Positions 43,648 through 54,575 of a stretch of DNA of 64,000 nucleotides are shown here, in pieces. Both the position numbers and the translations under genes were made by a program. Source of the stretch: an uncultured Methylocystaceae bacterium (GTDB lineage: Bacteria; Pseudomonadota; Alphaproteobacteria; Rhizobiales; Beijerinckiaceae); assembly GCA_903870245.1 (NCBI GenBank), contig CAIQCB010000052.1, positions 1 to 64,000 of the forward strand, given 5' to 3'. The notes under the pieces were generated by a model. That model saw only the letters and a list, made by a program, of their open reading frames with translations, made no database searches and had not been told where the DNA came from. Each line of letters starts with the position of its first letter. Within the stretch, counting starts at the first letter, position 1.

Positions 43648-44673
43648 TCAAGGCGCCGGCTTGCCGCCGAGTTCAGGGAAATCTTTCGCCATGCTTTGAC
43701 CGAGAAGCGGCTTTGGAGCGCCCTGGTGACAGGTGGCGCAATTGGCTTTCGGACTGTCGCCCAGCGGCCCGAGCCGGTTTGACGGATAGACCGGTTTCAG
43801 CGGGTCGAGATAATTGGCGTTGAGCTCGCGCAGCATGGCGAGACCATGCCAGGCGACAACGCGCTGCGGTTTGCTCTCTTCCCATCCGCCAAAGTTGCGA
43901 GTGTTGTGGCAGTAGGCGCAATTCACGCCCAGCGCCTCCGACATATGGATCATGAGCGAAAAGCTTTGTTCCGTCTGTTGGATCGATGCACCGGAGAGCG
44001 CCGGCAACGCCTGTTTGCCTTCCACCCTGATGGTTTCGTCGCCAAGCAGATGGGGCTTGAACGGATCAACCGGCAGACCGGTGGCGCCATTCGATTTCGA
44101 GGGATGTCCGAAACCGTAATTATGCGCCGACATGCCGCCCGCATGAGGCGCGCCCGGATTCTCGAACCAGATATTGCTGGGCACCGGTTGGCCGCGATGA
44201 CAGGTGTAGCAGGTGACGCCCGTATCGGCCACATGCGACGTGTAAGCCGCATTGATGTGGCGATTCATCTGCAGCATCCGGCGCGCGACGATCTTTGTGT
44301 AAAGGCCGTCGTCGGCGAGATTCTCCGTATTATGGCAATAGGCGCAGCCCTGATCGGGAGACACCCATTGCGTGATTGCGATCATCACACGGTTGAATTC
44401 CTCGGTGCTGAGATCGGTCAGAACCTGTACGTTTTTATAGGCCTCGGTCGCGCGTTCTCCGGACGACGAAGCCTTGTCGATCGGCTCCGGCAGGGCATTG
44501 GCCGCCTGAAGAATGCGCAGATTCTGGGCGCTGATCAGCTGCTGCTGACCGGTGCCGCGGAAACCGGTCTGCTCACCGTGGATCGGCGGCCGCACCCAGC
44601 CCGCCGTCAACAGCATGGCGATCGTCAGCAGCGTTGCGGCGATGCCGCCCAACAAGGAAAAGGTCGTCTTCAT
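43648..44673 (-). CDS. pufC: Tetraheme reaction-centre cytochrome subunit
   Basis: This 341-residue periplasmic subunit re-reduces the special pair. Four CxxCH motifs start at Cys110, Cys155, Cys252 and Cys312. The N-terminus is a hydrophobic anchor ([20 protein letters not shown]) without a lipobox cysteine, so it is probably held by an uncleaved helix. It overlaps the pufM stop by four bases and is the last gene of the puf operon. Confidence 0.96.
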   Translation of the reverse strand: MKTTFSLLGGIAATLLTIAMLLTAGWVRPPIHGEQTGFRGTGQQQLISAQNLRILQAANALPEPIDKASSSGERATEAYKNVQVLTDLSTEEFNRVMIAITQWVSPDQGCAYCHNTENLADDGLYTKIVARRMLQMNRHINAAYTSHVADTGVTCYTCHRGQPVPSNIWFENPGAPHAGGMSAHNYGFGHPSKSNGATGLPVDPFKPHLLGDETIRVEGKQALPALSGASIQQTEQSFSLMIHMSEALGVNCAYCHNTRNFGGWEESKPQRVVAWHGLAMLRELNANYLDPLKPVYPSNRLGPLGDSPKANCATCHQGAPKPLLGQSMAKDFPELGGKPAP

Positions 44674-45644
44674 GGCGTCCCTCCCGCCGCCAGCGCCGGA
44701 TCCAGCACAGGCGGAAAGACATGCGGATATTCCGGCGCGATGCCATGCACGACGCCCCAGAGATACCAGTTATCGACGACAGTTCCGGTCAACAGGATGC
44801 CGATGCCGCCGGTGAGCGGCGTCAGAACGGCGAACCACCACGCCCACCGATGGATCGACTCCATCGTGGCGTTAAAACCCATCGTCCAGCGCCAGAACAA
44901 CGCCGCGCGTTCCGAGGCCGTGCCGCGATCAAGGATCTGCTCGATCTCCCGTTCGCCGCCGAAGCGACCGACGGCGAGAATCGTCGCGCCATGCATGGCG
45001 AAGAGAAGCGCCGAGCCATAGAGGAAGGCGATGGAGAGCATGTGGAACGGATTGTAGAAGAGGTTGCCGTAGCGAATCGAGAATGCCGCAGTCCAGTCGA
45101 GATGCGGGAAGATCCCGAAGGGCACCGCCTCGCTCCAGCTACCCATCAGCAACGGCCTGATAAAGCCAAGAACCAGATAAAGCCAGATCGCCGAAAGAAA
45201 CGCCCAGGCCGCATGCGTGCCCAGACCCAGCGCCCGCGCGCGACGATACATCCTCCACCACCACAACAGCACCGATGCGGTCAGAAAGAAGCCGGCGATG
45301 AGCCACCACCCGCCTTCGCTTAAGGGCGGCAGGATCTGCAAACCATATTGCGGTTTGGGCGGCTCCAGCGCGAGCCACGGCAATTGACGAACGAATTGAA
45401 CCGGATCCCAGTTCACTGAAGCCCACATGTTAAGGCCGATGATCTCGAAGGCGGTCAGACCGCACAACAGGGATAGAAGGCCGGTATAACCAAGATAGAT
45501 GGGGCCGATCTGCGCATTGCCGAGACGACCGAGCAGATGCCAGAAGGTTGCGGCGCTTCGATCCTCGTTATGGATCGGCACGCCCGGGTCGGGCGCTGCG
45601 GCGCGGACCTGAACCTGCGTAAAGATGTTTTGATAATAGGCCAC
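44670..45644 (-). CDS. pufM: Reaction centre M subunit
   Basis: This 324-residue, five-helix subunit has the expected cofactor sites: ligand-rich [20 protein letters not shown] and the iron-binding [13 protein letters not shown] helix. The C-terminal tail extends past the fifth helix, as is usual in pufC-containing species. It is 18 bases downstream of pufL. Confidence 0.97.
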   Translation of the reverse strand: MAYYQNIFTQVQVRAAAPDPGVPIHNEDRSAATFWHLLGRLGNAQIGPIYLGYTGLLSLLCGLTAFEIIGLNMWASVNWDPVQFVRQLPWLALEPPKPQYGLQILPPLSEGGWWLIAGFFLTASVLLWWWRMYRRARALGLGTHAAWAFLSAIWLYLVLGFIRPLLMGSWSEAVPFGIFPHLDWTAAFSIRYGNLFYNPFHMLSIAFLYGSALLFAMHGATILAVGRFGGEREIEQILDRGTASERAALFWRWTMGFNATMESIHRWAWWFAVLTPLTGGIGILLTGTVVDNWYLWGVVHGIAPEYPHVFPPVLDPALAAGGTP

Positions 45645-45662
45645 GGGTTTTCTCCCCTACGC

Positions 45663-46487
45663 TCATCGCCAGATCGGAAGATTGAGCCACCAGTTCCACC
45701 ATTCGGGCCAGCCACGCGTCCACAAGGGCCCACTGATGATGATGCACACTGCGCTCCAGAAAACGGCCGCGAGCGCCAGAAACAGCCCAAGGCGATGAAT
45801 GCCAAGCGTGCCGATCGAATAGCCGACGGCGTCACGGAAAAACGTATCTTCATATTCCGGCGATTTGACCGATTCGCCTGCTGGCGGATTGGTCGCCGAG
45901 AGCACCAGCGCGCCATGCAGAGACAGCGCGAAACAGGTCGCGAAGAAAAACGACACCGCGATCATATGCGCCGGATTGTAATGGAAGTGCAGATACTGGT
46001 AGCCGGTGTTCGACACCCAGTCGAGATGACTGATGATGCCATAGGGGAAACCATATCCCCACGCCCCGAGCAGCATGGGCCGGATAACGACCAGCGAGAC
46101 ATAGGCGAAGATTGCGAAGCCGAAGGCTACCGGAACATGATAGCCCATTCCGAGCTTGCGACAGATCTCAACCTCACGCAGGGCCCAGGAGACGAAGGAG
46201 CCAACCGCGCATATGGTGATGATTTGCCACAAGCCGCCTTCCCGTAGCGGCGCCAGCGCCAGTCCGTATTTGATATCGGGCGGAGCGATGTTGATTTGCC
46301 AGATATTCCATGTCGGTCCCAACGCCGCGCTCCAGATGATCAGCGTCGTTCCGAGCGTTGCGAAAATGAACGTCGTCACGCCGAAGAAGCCGACGTAAAA
46401 CGGACCGACCCAGAAATCGAAGAGATCGCCGCCAATGAGCGTGCCTCCGCGCACGCGATATTTTCGCTCGAAACTCAGCATGGCCAT
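45663..46487 (-). CDS. pufL: Reaction centre L subunit
   Basis: This 274-residue subunit starts with the canonical [20 protein letters not shown]. It has the special-pair/accessory region [18 protein letters not shown] and the iron and QB-side helix around [20 protein letters not shown]. It follows pufA after a 93-base gap holding a stable hairpin. Confidence 0.97.
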   Translation of the reverse strand: MAMLSFERKYRVRGGTLIGGDLFDFWVGPFYVGFFGVTTFIFATLGTTLIIWSAALGPTWNIWQINIAPPDIKYGLALAPLREGGLWQIITICAVGSFVSWALREVEICRKLGMGYHVPVAFGFAIFAYVSLVVIRPMLLGAWGYGFPYGIISHLDWVSNTGYQYLHFHYNPAHMIAVSFFFATCFALSLHGALVLSATNPPAGESVKSPEYEDTFFRDAVGYSIGTLGIHRLGLFLALAAVFWSAVCIIISGPLWTRGWPEWWNWWLNLPIWR

Positions 46488-46522
46488 GGCCGCGCCTCCC
46501 AGGGAATTAAACCGGTTTCTGA

Positions 46523-46560
46523 GCCGCGGGCGGATGCGTTACGTCGATTCCGTCCGCGGC
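46523..46560 (-). promoter_or_regulatory. pufA-pufL intercistronic mRNA hairpin
   Basis: Arms 46523-46534 and 46549-46560 pair at 11 of 12 positions around a 14-base loop. In Rhodobacter a hairpin at exactly this position protects the pufBA message from 3' decay and gives excess LH1 over reaction centre. The same role is inferred here. Confidence 0.7.
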
Positions 46561-46580
46561 GCGATGCTGCATCGGATATA

Positions 46581-46766
46581 TCAGCCGAAGGAATTCGGCG
46601 TGGTCATCTCGATTTGCCCCGTCTTCTGGGCGCGCGGGCCTTCCAGCCAGTTGAACCGGTCGGTGCTGAGCAAAATGAAATGGATCAGCAAGGCCAGCGT
46701 AAACAGGAAAGCAGCCAGCGCGACGAGCACGCGGCGGGGATCGAACAGCAGCCATATCTTGTGCAT
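46581..46766 (-). CDS. pufA: LH1 alpha polypeptide
   Basis: This 61-residue antenna peptide opens [20 protein letters not shown] and has the Bchl-ligand His in [21 protein letters not shown] 46766 has AGGAG seven bases upstream; the longer frame adds only two codons. Confidence 0.95.
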   Translation of the reverse strand: MHKIWLLFDPRRVLVALAAFLFTLALLIHFILLSTDRFNWLEGPRAQKTGQIEMTTPNSFG

Positions 46767-46778
46767 GACCAACTCCTG

Positions 46779-47003
46779 TTAGCCGAGAAGCGACAGCGCG
46801 ACATGCGCAGTGTTGGTCACGCCATCGAGCAGCGCATATCCCTTGGGACCGGGAAACCACGGTCGCCAGTTCCACACCAGCACATGCGCGATGAGCGCGA
46901 TGACGGTGAAGATCAGGAAGCTCTTGATGAAGAGACTATGGAACTCCAGAGCCTCGGCCTCTGTCAGACCTGACAGAGAACTCCTCTCTTTATCGATGGC
47001 CAT
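46779..47003 (-). CDS. pufB: LH1 beta polypeptide
   Basis: This 74-residue antenna peptide has the beta signature GLTEAEALEFHSLFIKSF and the ligand His in ALIAHVLVWNWRPWFPG. AAAGGAGG before the ATG gives very strong translation. pufA follows after 12 bases. Confidence 0.95.
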   Translation of the reverse strand: MAIDKERSSLSGLTEAEALEFHSLFIKSFLIFTVIALIAHVLVWNWRPWFPGPKGYALLDGVTNTAHVALSLLG

Positions 47004-47090
47004 GAATGACCTCCTTTGACATTGCCGCGCACGCCTTACGCGGCGGAATCATCGCACCCTTGAAAGGAAGCGACAGGCGTTTCGTCCGGA

Positions 47091-47333
47091 TCAATCCCGG
47101 GCGAAGCTCTGCAACATCGCGCGCGCCATCAGCGCGTATGAGATCGCAATGGATAAGTTCTCCCAGGATTCGCCAACGAGAGATTTTCCCGCCGCAGATT
47201 TGTCGCCCGAGATCGCCAGGGCGCGGGAAACGCCCGCTGCAACGAGAAAAAAAGGAAAGAGCGCGCTGAACAACAGCGAAATCTTCATTTTCTCGCCCCT
47301 GATCACGGGCGAGGCATAGCTTGTCGCGGTCAT
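47091..47333 (-). CDS. pufQ: PufQ
   Basis: This 80-residue protein has one membrane helix (LLFSALFPFFLVAAGVSRAL) and a C-terminal amphipathic segment, in the standard bchZ-pufQ-pufB position. PufQ supports bacteriochlorophyll formation and complex assembly. ATG 47333 has AAGGAGAG at the right distance; a longer frame to 47372 lacks one. Confidence 0.8.
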   Translation of the reverse strand: MTATSYASPVIRGEKMKISLLFSALFPFFLVAAGVSRALAISGDKSAAGKSLVGESWENLSIAISYALMARAMLQSFARD

Positions 47334-47394
47334 GGTCTCTCCTTCCTTGCAATAAAGCCCTTCGAACGCCATCGCGCGTCATGCGCCCTGTATG

Positions 47395-48846
47395 TCATGG
47401 CGCCGTATCCATTAATCTGAACGCTTGTTGTGCGCGCGCCGTCGTCACGCGCCGATCGCCTGCGCGCTGCGCTTCCCGCTCGGCGGCGTCCCGCAGTCGC
47501 TTGGCCGCCGAAATTCGGATCAAAAGAGGCGTCGCCTCGACGCGTTCGTCCAGAAGCCGCCGCGCCTCTTCGTCCCAGGGCAATTCGCGATGCAGCCGGC
47601 TCGGCGTCGCTTCGACCCTGTCGAGTTCGGTTCCGAGCGGGAGAATGTTGAAGAGCATGTCGAACAGGGCGTTGCAAACCTCCTGCACGACATAGACGGC
47701 GCCGGCGTAGCCCATGAAAGGCGTGCCGGTGTGACGCCGGATCACTGCGCCCGGGAAGGACGCCGGCACATAAATGGCGCGACCGCCCGCCTCGGCGGCG
47801 TACATGCGTTCGTTATAGCTGCCGAAAAGAACAAGCGGCGGCGTATCCCGGATCATCTTGCGAATGGCGTCGTTATCGGTCTTTTCTCCAGGCTTGCGGC
47901 CGATCGCGAAGGCGCAGGGCAGACCCATTTCGTCTTCAAGGAAATGCCGCAGACCACGCGCATAGGTGTCCGTCGCGACAACGCCGAAAGAGGCGGCGCC
48001 GAAGAAATCCTGGGTCACCGAGCGCCAGAGATCCCACAACGGTTTGATCGTCGTATGCTTCTCGCGCTCAATGAAGGGCTGCGGATCAAGCCCCAGCGCC
48101 TCACCCAGGCTTTGCAGAAATTTCGTCGTGCTATGCAAACCGATCGGCGCCTGAAGATAGGGACGATCCAGCGCCTCGCAGAGCTGACGGCCGAATTCGC
48201 GATACAGGCAGATGTTAACGTCTGCGTCGGCAAGGCGCGGCACGTCCGAGATATGGCTGCCAAGGGGAAAGATCATATTGATCTCGGCGCCGACTCCTTC
48301 GACCAGACGCCGGATTTCGGCCAGATCCGACGGCATGTTGAACACGCCGTAACAGGGACCGATGATATTGACGCGCGGCTTGTCGCCGGGCGCAGCCTTG
48401 CGTCGCGCCGGCGCACGACCGTTCTTCGCCCCATATTCGCTCCACAGCCAGCTCATGGCGCGATTGGCGCATTGCCACTGATCCTCATCTATCGTGCGCG
48501 GCAGGAAGCGTTGAATGCCGGTTCCCTCCGGCGTCACGCCGCCGCCGATCATCTCGGCGATCGACCCAGTGACGACGACGCTTGGCTGATCGGGATCGAG
48601 CGTGGCGTGTGCGCGCTTCATCGCGCCTTCGGTGCCATGACGCCCGAGTTCTTCCTCGGACAGTCCGGTAACGACGATGGGCAATTCATGCGGCGGCAGC
48701 GCGTCGGTGTAATGCAGCACCGATGTAACGGGCAGATTCTCGCAGCCCACAGGGCCGTCGATGACGACCTGCAGGCCCTTGATCGCCGTGAAGACGTAAA
48801 CGGCGCCCCAGTAGCCGCCGGCGCGATCGTGATCAAGGACTAGCAT
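47395..48846 (-). CDS. bchZ: Chlorophyllide reductase subunit Z
   Basis: This 483-residue NifK-like subunit starts [20 protein letters not shown]. It has cluster and substrate regions [19 protein letters not shown] and [17 protein letters not shown], and the [11 protein letters not shown] string. With BchX and BchY it reduces the C7-C8 bond. It overlaps bchY by seven bases. Confidence 0.96.
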   Translation of the reverse strand: MLVLDHDRAGGYWGAVYVFTAIKGLQVVIDGPVGCENLPVTSVLHYTDALPPHELPIVVTGLSEEELGRHGTEGAMKRAHATLDPDQPSVVVTGSIAEMIGGGVTPEGTGIQRFLPRTIDEDQWQCANRAMSWLWSEYGAKNGRAPARRKAAPGDKPRVNIIGPCYGVFNMPSDLAEIRRLVEGVGAEINMIFPLGSHISDVPRLADADVNICLYREFGRQLCEALDRPYLQAPIGLHSTTKFLQSLGEALGLDPQPFIEREKHTTIKPLWDLWRSVTQDFFGAASFGVVATDTYARGLRHFLEDEMGLPCAFAIGRKPGEKTDNDAIRKMIRDTPPLVLFGSYNERMYAAEAGGRAIYVPASFPGAVIRRHTGTPFMGYAGAVYVVQEVCNALFDMLFNILPLGTELDRVEATPSRLHRELPWDEEARRLLDERVEATPLLIRISAAKRLRDAAEREAQRAGDRRVTTARAQQAFRLMDTAP

Positions 48847-50414
48847 GCGGCCGGCGCCTCTGTCGGTTCTTGCCCCACCGGCTCCTGCAAGCCCTGCTTG
48901 CGCGGTTTCTTGCGCGTGACAGGTCGCTCGCGCGGCGGCTCGGGCCAGACGCCGGCGGCGAAACCCGCGCCGACGCCGGCAAAGAATTCGTTCATCTGGT
49001 CGAAACGCGATTGATTGGCCATCGCAGTATTGACGACCTTCGCCAGCGATCCCGCGCCAGCGACGCCCATCAACGGTCGCGCCGAGATGAGATTTGTGAA
49101 ATAGAGCGCCGGCGTCGCATTCTGCTTGGCTTTCTGCACAACCGGCGTCGTGCCGATGACGAGATTCGGCCTAAATTCGTCCATCGCGGCGAGATCCTGT
49201 TCGAGCGAGGCGCGAAACTGCACATGCACGCCCTTCGCTTCCAGCCATTCGCGGTCGGCCTCGCTGAAGGGCGTGCGCGGGCAGGCCGTGCCGACATAAC
49301 GAAGATCAGCGCCCGATTCGACGAGCAGACGGCCGACCAATAACTCCGAGCCCTCGTAGCCGGAGAGCGTTATGCGCCCGCGAATCGGCGACGACGACAG
49401 CGCTCCCTTGATCGCCGGCAACAGCCGGGCTTTCGCCGCATCGATTTTATCGAAGGGAACATTGCAGGCGCGGCCGATATTTTCGAGCCAGGCGGCGACT
49501 CCGTCATGCCCGACCGGCGCCGACCCCACGACTCTGCGGCCTGCGGCTTCGAATTCCCTTACGCAGGCGGCGTAAAACGGATGGATCGCGGCGGCGGCGG
49601 CGCAATCAAGCGCGCCATAAAGTTCGCGCCATTCGCGCGTCGGGACAACAGGCCCGGCGGCGAGGTCAAGCAACTCCAGCATTGCGCCAATCTGCATGGG
49701 ATCGGCAGGGAACATCTCGCCGATCAGCGAGACTGTCGGTTTGTCAGCGCGCGGCGCGCGCGGCGATTGCACAGGCCCCTGTTCGGCCTCAAGTCGCGCG
49801 TAGCGCAACATCGCGCCGGCGAGCACATCCTTGGCCTCCGCATGGGTCGGAACGCCAAAGCCCGGCACATCGATGCCAATGACGCGCACGCCGTCGATCT
49901 CCTTCGGCAGCAAACGCAGCGGCACGCCCGAGGCTGTGGGCACGCAGAGATTTATAACCACGACGCAGTCGTACAAGGCCGGATCTGCGAGTTGATGCAC
50001 AGCTTCGCGAATATCTTCGAACAGCTTCCCGGTGACGAGGGTTTCCGAACTGAAGGGCACATAGCCGACCGTTCGCCTCGCTCCGTAAAAATGCGAGGTG
50101 AAAGTCAGGCCATAAACGCAGCAGGCGGAGCCGGACAGAACCGTCGCGGTGCGGCGCATACGCAGACCGACGCGCAGCGACCCGAAGGCGGGACACATGC
50201 TTTGCGGCTGATCGTGCGGACCTTGCGGATAATCTTTAGCGTATTGGCCCAGCATTTCCGTCATGCCGGCGGCCTGCGCTGAGGCGATCAATCTGGTCTT
50301 GCCGGCATGACATCCAACCCCGTCGCCATGATCCGCCTGGAATGCCGTCGTCGCATCGTCTGCGATGACTTTTTCGCAGGTGCCTGAAGACTGACCTGAG
50401 CCGTGATCGTCCAT
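48840..50414 (-). CDS. bchY: Chlorophyllide reductase subunit Y
   Basis: This 524-residue NifD-like subunit has Cys ligands in [36 protein letters not shown] and [18 protein letters not shown]. The first 35 residues are poorly conserved, with an extra Gly/Asp-rich opening. It starts 12 bases after bchX. Confidence 0.95.
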   Translation of the reverse strand: MDDHGSGQSSGTCEKVIADDATTAFQADHGDGVGCHAGKTRLIASAQAAGMTEMLGQYAKDYPQGPHDQPQSMCPAFGSLRVGLRMRRTATVLSGSACCVYGLTFTSHFYGARRTVGYVPFSSETLVTGKLFEDIREAVHQLADPALYDCVVVINLCVPTASGVPLRLLPKEIDGVRVIGIDVPGFGVPTHAEAKDVLAGAMLRYARLEAEQGPVQSPRAPRADKPTVSLIGEMFPADPMQIGAMLELLDLAAGPVVPTREWRELYGALDCAAAAAIHPFYAACVREFEAAGRRVVGSAPVGHDGVAAWLENIGRACNVPFDKIDAAKARLLPAIKGALSSSPIRGRITLSGYEGSELLVGRLLVESGADLRYVGTACPRTPFSEADREWLEAKGVHVQFRASLEQDLAAMDEFRPNLVIGTTPVVQKAKQNATPALYFTNLISARPLMGVAGAGSLAKVVNTAMANQSRFDQMNEFFAGVGAGFAAGVWPEPPRERPVTRKKPRKQGLQEPVGQEPTEAPAAC

Positions 50415-50426
50415 CGCCCTGCCCCG

Positions 50427-51443
50427 TCAGATGGTTTCGTAGACGACTTCAAGGGACGGCTTTTGCATCAGCGTCCCGCCGCACATGTCTTCGAGCGTCG
50501 CAGGCTCCAGCACCACGTCGCGGCCAACGGACTCCCCTGAAAACAGTCCGAGCAAACGATCCTGATCCAGCGGCGTTGGACGATTGGGCTTCGCGGCCGC
50601 GACATTCTCCGCAAGCTCGGCGAACAATGCGCCCCAGCGTCCCTCCGGCCGGCCGATAATTTCGTAGCTGGCGCTCTTGCGGCGGATATCGTCGTCGGCG
50701 GGTATAGAAGCGAGGATCGGAATACCGGCGGCTTTGGCGAAAGCCTGTGCTTCTCCGGTACCATCATCTTTATTGATGACGAGTCCGCCAACGCCGACAT
50801 TACCGCCAAGCTTGTGGAAATATTCCACCGCCGAACAGACATTGTTGGCGACGTAAAGTGACTGCAAATCGTTGGAGCCGACGACGATGACCTTTTGACA
50901 CATGTCGCGGGCGATCGGCAGACCGAACCCGCCACACACCACGTCGCCGAGGAAATCGAGCAGCACGTAGTCGAACCCCCACTCATGGAAACCAAGTTTT
51001 TCGAGAAGTTCGAAACCGTGGATAATTCCGCGTCCTCCGCAACCGCGCCCGACCTCGGGACCGCCCAGCTCCATCGCGTAGACACCGTCCCGCTTGAAGC
51101 AGACGTCGCCGATCGCGACTTGATCGCCGGCAAGCTTTTTCTTTGTCGAGGTTTCTATGATGGTTGGACAGGCGCGGCCGCCAAACAACAACGACGTAGT
51201 GTCGCTCTTTGGATCGCAACCAATGAGCAACACCTTCTTACCCTGCTGCGCCATCATGTAGGACAGGTTGGCGAGGGTGAAGCTTTTACCGATCCCGCCC
51301 TTGCCGTAGATCGCAATGATTTGCGTCGCCGGTTTCCCGCTGTCGGAAACGGGCTCAGGCGCTGTCGGCGCCTCTTCGCGCAGCAAGTGTGTCGGCGGAT
51401 CAGCGATTTCGGCGGGGGTCAGAAAACCTTGCGCGTAATTCAT
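50427..51443 (-). CDS. bchX: Chlorophyllide reductase ATPase subunit X
   Basis: This 338-residue NifH-like iron protein has P-loop GKGGIGKS (47-54), cluster cysteines in EVGRGCGGRGI and [14 protein letters not shown], and the family insert LLFGGRACPTIIETS. It is distinct from BchL at 22205. Its start overlaps the bchC stop (ATGA). Confidence 0.96.
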   Translation of the reverse strand: MNYAQGFLTPAEIADPPTHLLREEAPTAPEPVSDSGKPATQIIAIYGKGGIGKSFTLANLSYMMAQQGKKVLLIGCDPKSDTTSLLFGGRACPTIIETSTKKKLAGDQVAIGDVCFKRDGVYAMELGGPEVGRGCGGRGIIHGFELLEKLGFHEWGFDYVLLDFLGDVVCGGFGLPIARDMCQKVIVVGSNDLQSLYVANNVCSAVEYFHKLGGNVGVGGLVINKDDGTGEAQAFAKAAGIPILASIPADDDIRRKSASYEIIGRPEGRWGALFAELAENVAAAKPNRPTPLDQDRLLGLFSGESVGRDVVLEPATLEDMCGGTLMQKPSLEVVYETI

Positions 51444-52381
51444 GCTACCGCTCTCCAGTCGAGAACCATTTTCAAACAGCGCGGATCGTTAAAGGCGATC
51501 GGATAGGCGTCCTCCGCCTGCAGGGCGAAACGACGATGGGTGATGAGGTCGGCAAGCGAGAGCCGCTCGTCGGCGACGAGGCCGACGACGGCGGCGAGAT
51601 CGTTGGGACGCCATTGTGCAGCGACGCGCAGACGCGCTTCGCAGAGGAAGGCCGGCGGAAACGCGAAAGCGAGGGGTCGTTCGTAAAATCCCGCCAGAAC
51701 GATTTCGCCGCCCGGCGCCAGTCGCGCAATTAAATCGTCGAGAATTCCGGGATCGCCGCTGACGTCATAGATGACGCGATAGTCGCGCCTTTCGTCATCG
51801 TCAGGATCAATGACGACGTAACCGTCGGCGCCATCGCGGCGGCGCGGATCGCGCTCCCAGACAACCGGCTCGTCGCCCGCAAGCACGCTCAGTCGGGCCA
51901 GAAGTCGGCCCAGAACGCCATGGCCGACAATCAGTTCGCGCCCCTGTGGCGCAAGCCCGCCGCGCGCATGATGGGCGGTCGCCGCGAGCGCGAGCAGAAC
52001 GCCTTTGTCGCCCAGCCATCTGGGAATGGCGGCGATGCGCGAACCCTTGACGACAAGATGCGAGGCTGCGCCGCCGAAGAGGCCTCGTACCGGTCCATAA
52101 CAAGTGGCGCCCGGCGCAAAGACGCGTTGTCCGACGGCAAAGCCGCTCTCTGAACCGGCTTCGACGACGTCGCCGACGGTCTCGTAGCCGGGCACGAGGG
52201 GATAGCCCATGCCGGGGAAATCCGGCATGCGCCCGGTGTAAAGAAGACGCTCGGTTCCGGTGCTGACGCCGCTCCAGTTCGTTTCAACGACCACATCCGC
52301 CTCCCCGGGCGGATCGATCGGCAACCGGCTGAGCGCCAGTCTTCCGGGCTCCTCCAGGACGATGGCGAGGGCGTTCAACAT
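51440..52381 (-). CDS. bchC: 3-Hydroxyethyl bacteriochlorophyllide a dehydrogenase
   Basis: This 313-residue MDR-type oxidoreductase forms the 3-acetyl group of Bchl a. It opens MLNALAIVLEEPGRLALSRL and contains WSGVSTGTERLLYTGRMPDF and the nucleotide-binding IVGHGVLGRLLARL. ATG 52381 or the adjacent ATG 52384 follows AAAGG; the longer frame reads through the PpsR box. It is first gene of the bchCXYZ-puf superoperon. Confidence 0.94.
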   Translation of the reverse strand: MLNALAIVLEEPGRLALSRLPIDPPGEADVVVETNWSGVSTGTERLLYTGRMPDFPGMGYPLVPGYETVGDVVEAGSESGFAVGQRVFAPGATCYGPVRGLFGGAASHLVVKGSRIAAIPRWLGDKGVLLALAATAHHARGGLAPQGRELIVGHGVLGRLLARLSVLAGDEPVVWERDPRRRDGADGYVVIDPDDDERRDYRVIYDVSGDPGILDDLIARLAPGGEIVLAGFYERPLAFAFPPAFLCEARLRVAAQWRPNDLAAVVGLVADERLSLADLITHRRFALQAEDAYPIAFNDPRCLKMVLDWRAVA

Positions 52382-52436
52382 CATCGACCTTTCACGCCCG
52401 CTCAGTGGGTCAAGCGGCAATATGGATTTTCGTAAT

Positions 52437-52474
52437 TGTATAATGACGTTTATATGCGTCAAGCAAAATTTACA
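52437..52474. promoter_or_regulatory. Tandem PpsR/CrtJ sites upstream of bchC
   Basis: On minus, TGTAAATTTTGCTTGACG (52457-52474) matches TGT-N12-ACA at all but the last base. A weaker TGT-N12-ATA (52437-52454 on plus) lies two bases away. Paired sites at bchC are the classical CrtJ target. They lie between bchC and the 3' end of crtF. Confidence 0.65.
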
Positions 52475-53597
52475 CACGCCGTCCGATCATGACGCTGGCG
52501 AACATCGGCCGCCGCGAGGAAAGATGTCGAACCTCCGCAAAACCAGCCTCTTGCAGCATTCCCGTCAATTCGGCGCGGCGACGGGCGCGGCCGCTGCCCA
52601 TCGCCAACAAATAAAAGCCAAAATAGGCCTCGCCGATCGCTTCCGCGCCCGGCGTATCCGCCATCGGCTCGGCGACGAGCAAGACTCCTCCCGGCGTCAA
52701 CGCCTGATAGGCGGCGCGCAACGCCGCCAACGCCATGGCGTCATCATGGTCATGAAGCACGCGGATCAGAGTCGCGAGATCGGCGACGCCGGCCGGAGGC
52801 GGATCGACAAAACTGCCGGCGCGCACCTCGACGCGGGCCAGTCCCTGCGACGCGAGGCGATCCCGGGCTCTTTGCGCGACTGGCGGCAAATCGAGAAGCT
52901 GCAGCGCGAGTCCCGGATGGCGCGCCGCGACCGCTGCGACGAAAGCGCCTTCGCCGCCGCCGATATCGAGAAGACTTGAATGTTTTCCGAAGGAATAGGC
53001 GTCGAGCACATCCTCGGCGATGAGTTGCTGCGATTGCGCCATCAGAGCGCTGTAGGCGGCGCTGGCTTCGGCGTCGCCGGAACGACCTTCGGCGTAGGGC
53101 CAGAACTGCGACAGGCGAGTCCGGGTCTCGCCGCGCAACAAGGCGACCGGATCGCGCAGATCGTCATAAAGCAGGGCATGATGCTCAACGAAAGCCGCGA
53201 CGGAGGGATTTCCGAGCACCGACGCGCCAAGATCGTCGAGAGCGAAACGATCATCGGGCAAGGCGCGTAAAAGCTTCAGCCCGGCGGCGGCGCGCAGCAG
53301 TCGTTGCGTGGCCTCCGGCGTCAGATCGAGGCGCGTTGCGAGCTGCGACAGAGGCGACGGCCCCTCCGCCAGGACCTCGAAGACTCGCAACCGCACGCAA
53401 GCAAGCAGAATCTGGGAATAGACGAAGCCGGCGCAGAGATCGAAAAGCGCCCGGGCGCGTCGGCGCGCGACAAAGCGGGTGAAGGGCGAGGCGGCCGCCG
53501 CGCGCTGGAAACGCGGATCGGCGACGAGCCGGTTGCGCCAGTTGATCCAGCGTTCGCGCAAGACAGCGATCATGGAGCTGGCGGGAGCCCGCGACAT
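52470..53597 (-). CDS. crtF: Hydroxyneurosporene O-methyltransferase
   Basis: This 375-residue SAM methyltransferase of the OMT2 family has an N-terminal dimerisation domain and motif I in SLLDIGGGEGAFVAAVAARH, then LPPVAQRARDRL and GGVLLVAEPMADTPGAEAIG. It adds methoxy groups in the spirilloxanthin pathway. Its 3' end runs into the bchC promoter boxes. It starts nine bases after crtE. Confidence 0.92.
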   Translation of the reverse strand: MSRAPASSMIAVLRERWINWRNRLVADPRFQRAAAASPFTRFVARRRARALFDLCAGFVYSQILLACVRLRVFEVLAEGPSPLSQLATRLDLTPEATQRLLRAAAGLKLLRALPDDRFALDDLGASVLGNPSVAAFVEHHALLYDDLRDPVALLRGETRTRLSQFWPYAEGRSGDAEASAAYSALMAQSQQLIAEDVLDAYSFGKHSSLLDIGGGEGAFVAAVAARHPGLALQLLDLPPVAQRARDRLASQGLARVEVRAGSFVDPPPAGVADLATLIRVLHDHDDAMALAALRAAYQALTPGGVLLVAEPMADTPGAEAIGEAYFGFYLLAMGSGRARRRAELTGMLQEAGFAEVRHLSSRRPMFASVMIGRRV

Positions 53598-53606
53598 CGC
53601 CGCGGC

Positions 53607-54476
53607 TCAGGCGGCGGCGCGGGCGAGTTGCTTCGGGAAAAACAGGGCGGTCTGGGCCTCGATCAACATGCGCAATTCCGCAGACCCCGGACACTCCGGG
53701 ATCGACGCGACCGCCGCCGTCATCAAACCTTCGAGATAGGCCTTGGCGCCGCCGACTCCGAGTTCGGCGGCGGCGTTGGGACGCAACCGCTTGGCGTCTT
53801 GCCCGATGGGCTTGCCAAGCTCTTCCGCGTCGCAAAGCACGTCGCGCAGATCGTCGGCGACCTGATAAGCTTCCCCGAGTTTTTCGCCCAGCGAGCGCCA
53901 AGGAGCGGGATCCTGGCCAGCGGCGGCGGCGCCGGCGGCGGTCGCGGCGACAAACAGGGCTCCCGTCTTCGCGCGCTGATAATCGGAAAGCGGGACGGCC
54001 ACCTCGCATTCCCATGCCTGCCCGGCGACGACGCCCCGGGGGGCGCCGACCGATTCTGCGACGATCCCGATCAGCGTCGCCATGACCAACGGATTCTGCC
54101 GGACCTGGGCCCCGAGCGTCGCGAAAGCCTGGACAATGAGCGCGTCGCCGGTCAGGACGGCGAGCGGCTCGCCAAACGCCATATGCACGGAAGCCTTGCC
54201 ACGGCGAAGATCAGCGTTGTCGAAACAGGGCAAGTCGTCATGAACCAACGAGGCGCAATGCAACAGCTCGATTGCGACCGCCGCCGCATCTGCTGCGGCA
54301 GGGTCGCGGTCGCCGCAAGCGTGGGCCACCGCGAGACAGAGTTGCGGCCGGATGCGGTGGCCAGCCGGAAAAACGGCGTAATGCAAGGCGGCGGCAAGCA
54401 ACGGAGGGGCGCCTGGCCCCTGCGCCAGTGAAACGGCCTGCGCCAGCGCCCCTTCGATTCGCGTCGCCGCCTGCAT
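53607..54476 (-). CDS. crtE: Geranylgeranyl diphosphate synthase
   Basis: This 289-residue trans-prenyltransferase has first Asp-rich motif LVHDDLPCFDNADLRRG and second motif YQVADDLRDVL. It supplies C20 for carotenoids and the Bchl tail. ATG 54476 is preferred because GGAGG lies five bases upstream; ATG 54491 adds five codons without a site. It is divergent from crtD across a perfect PpsR box. Confidence 0.93.
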   Translation of the reverse strand: MQAATRIEGALAQAVSLAQGPGAPPLLAAALHYAVFPAGHRIRPQLCLAVAHACGDRDPAAADAAAVAIELLHCASLVHDDLPCFDNADLRRGKASVHMAFGEPLAVLTGDALIVQAFATLGAQVRQNPLVMATLIGIVAESVGAPRGVVAGQAWECEVAVPLSDYQRAKTGALFVAATAAGAAAAGQDPAPWRSLGEKLGEAYQVADDLRDVLCDAEELGKPIGQDAKRLRPNAAAELGVGGAKAYLEGLMTAAVASIPECPGSAELRMLIEAQTALFFPKQLARAAA

Positions 54477-54510
54477 CCTCGCCTCCGTCATTTTTGATAG
54501 ACGATTTATA

Positions 54511-54528
54511 TGTCATGCAAGATTGACA
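54511..54528. promoter_or_regulatory. PpsR/CrtJ box in the crtE-crtD divergon
   Basis: TGTCATGCAAGATTGACA is a perfect TGT-N12-ACA match, 34 bases from the crtE start and able to serve both divergent promoters. Confidence 0.75.
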
Positions 54529-54575
54529 TATTTGAGCGTCGAGTCAATGTTCTTTCATCAGGTTTCTCCATGGTC

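Noticed and set aside
47425-48843. Plus-strand open frame of 472 codons opposite bchZ
   Set aside because: It is an antisense shadow; bchZ is unmistakable on minus.
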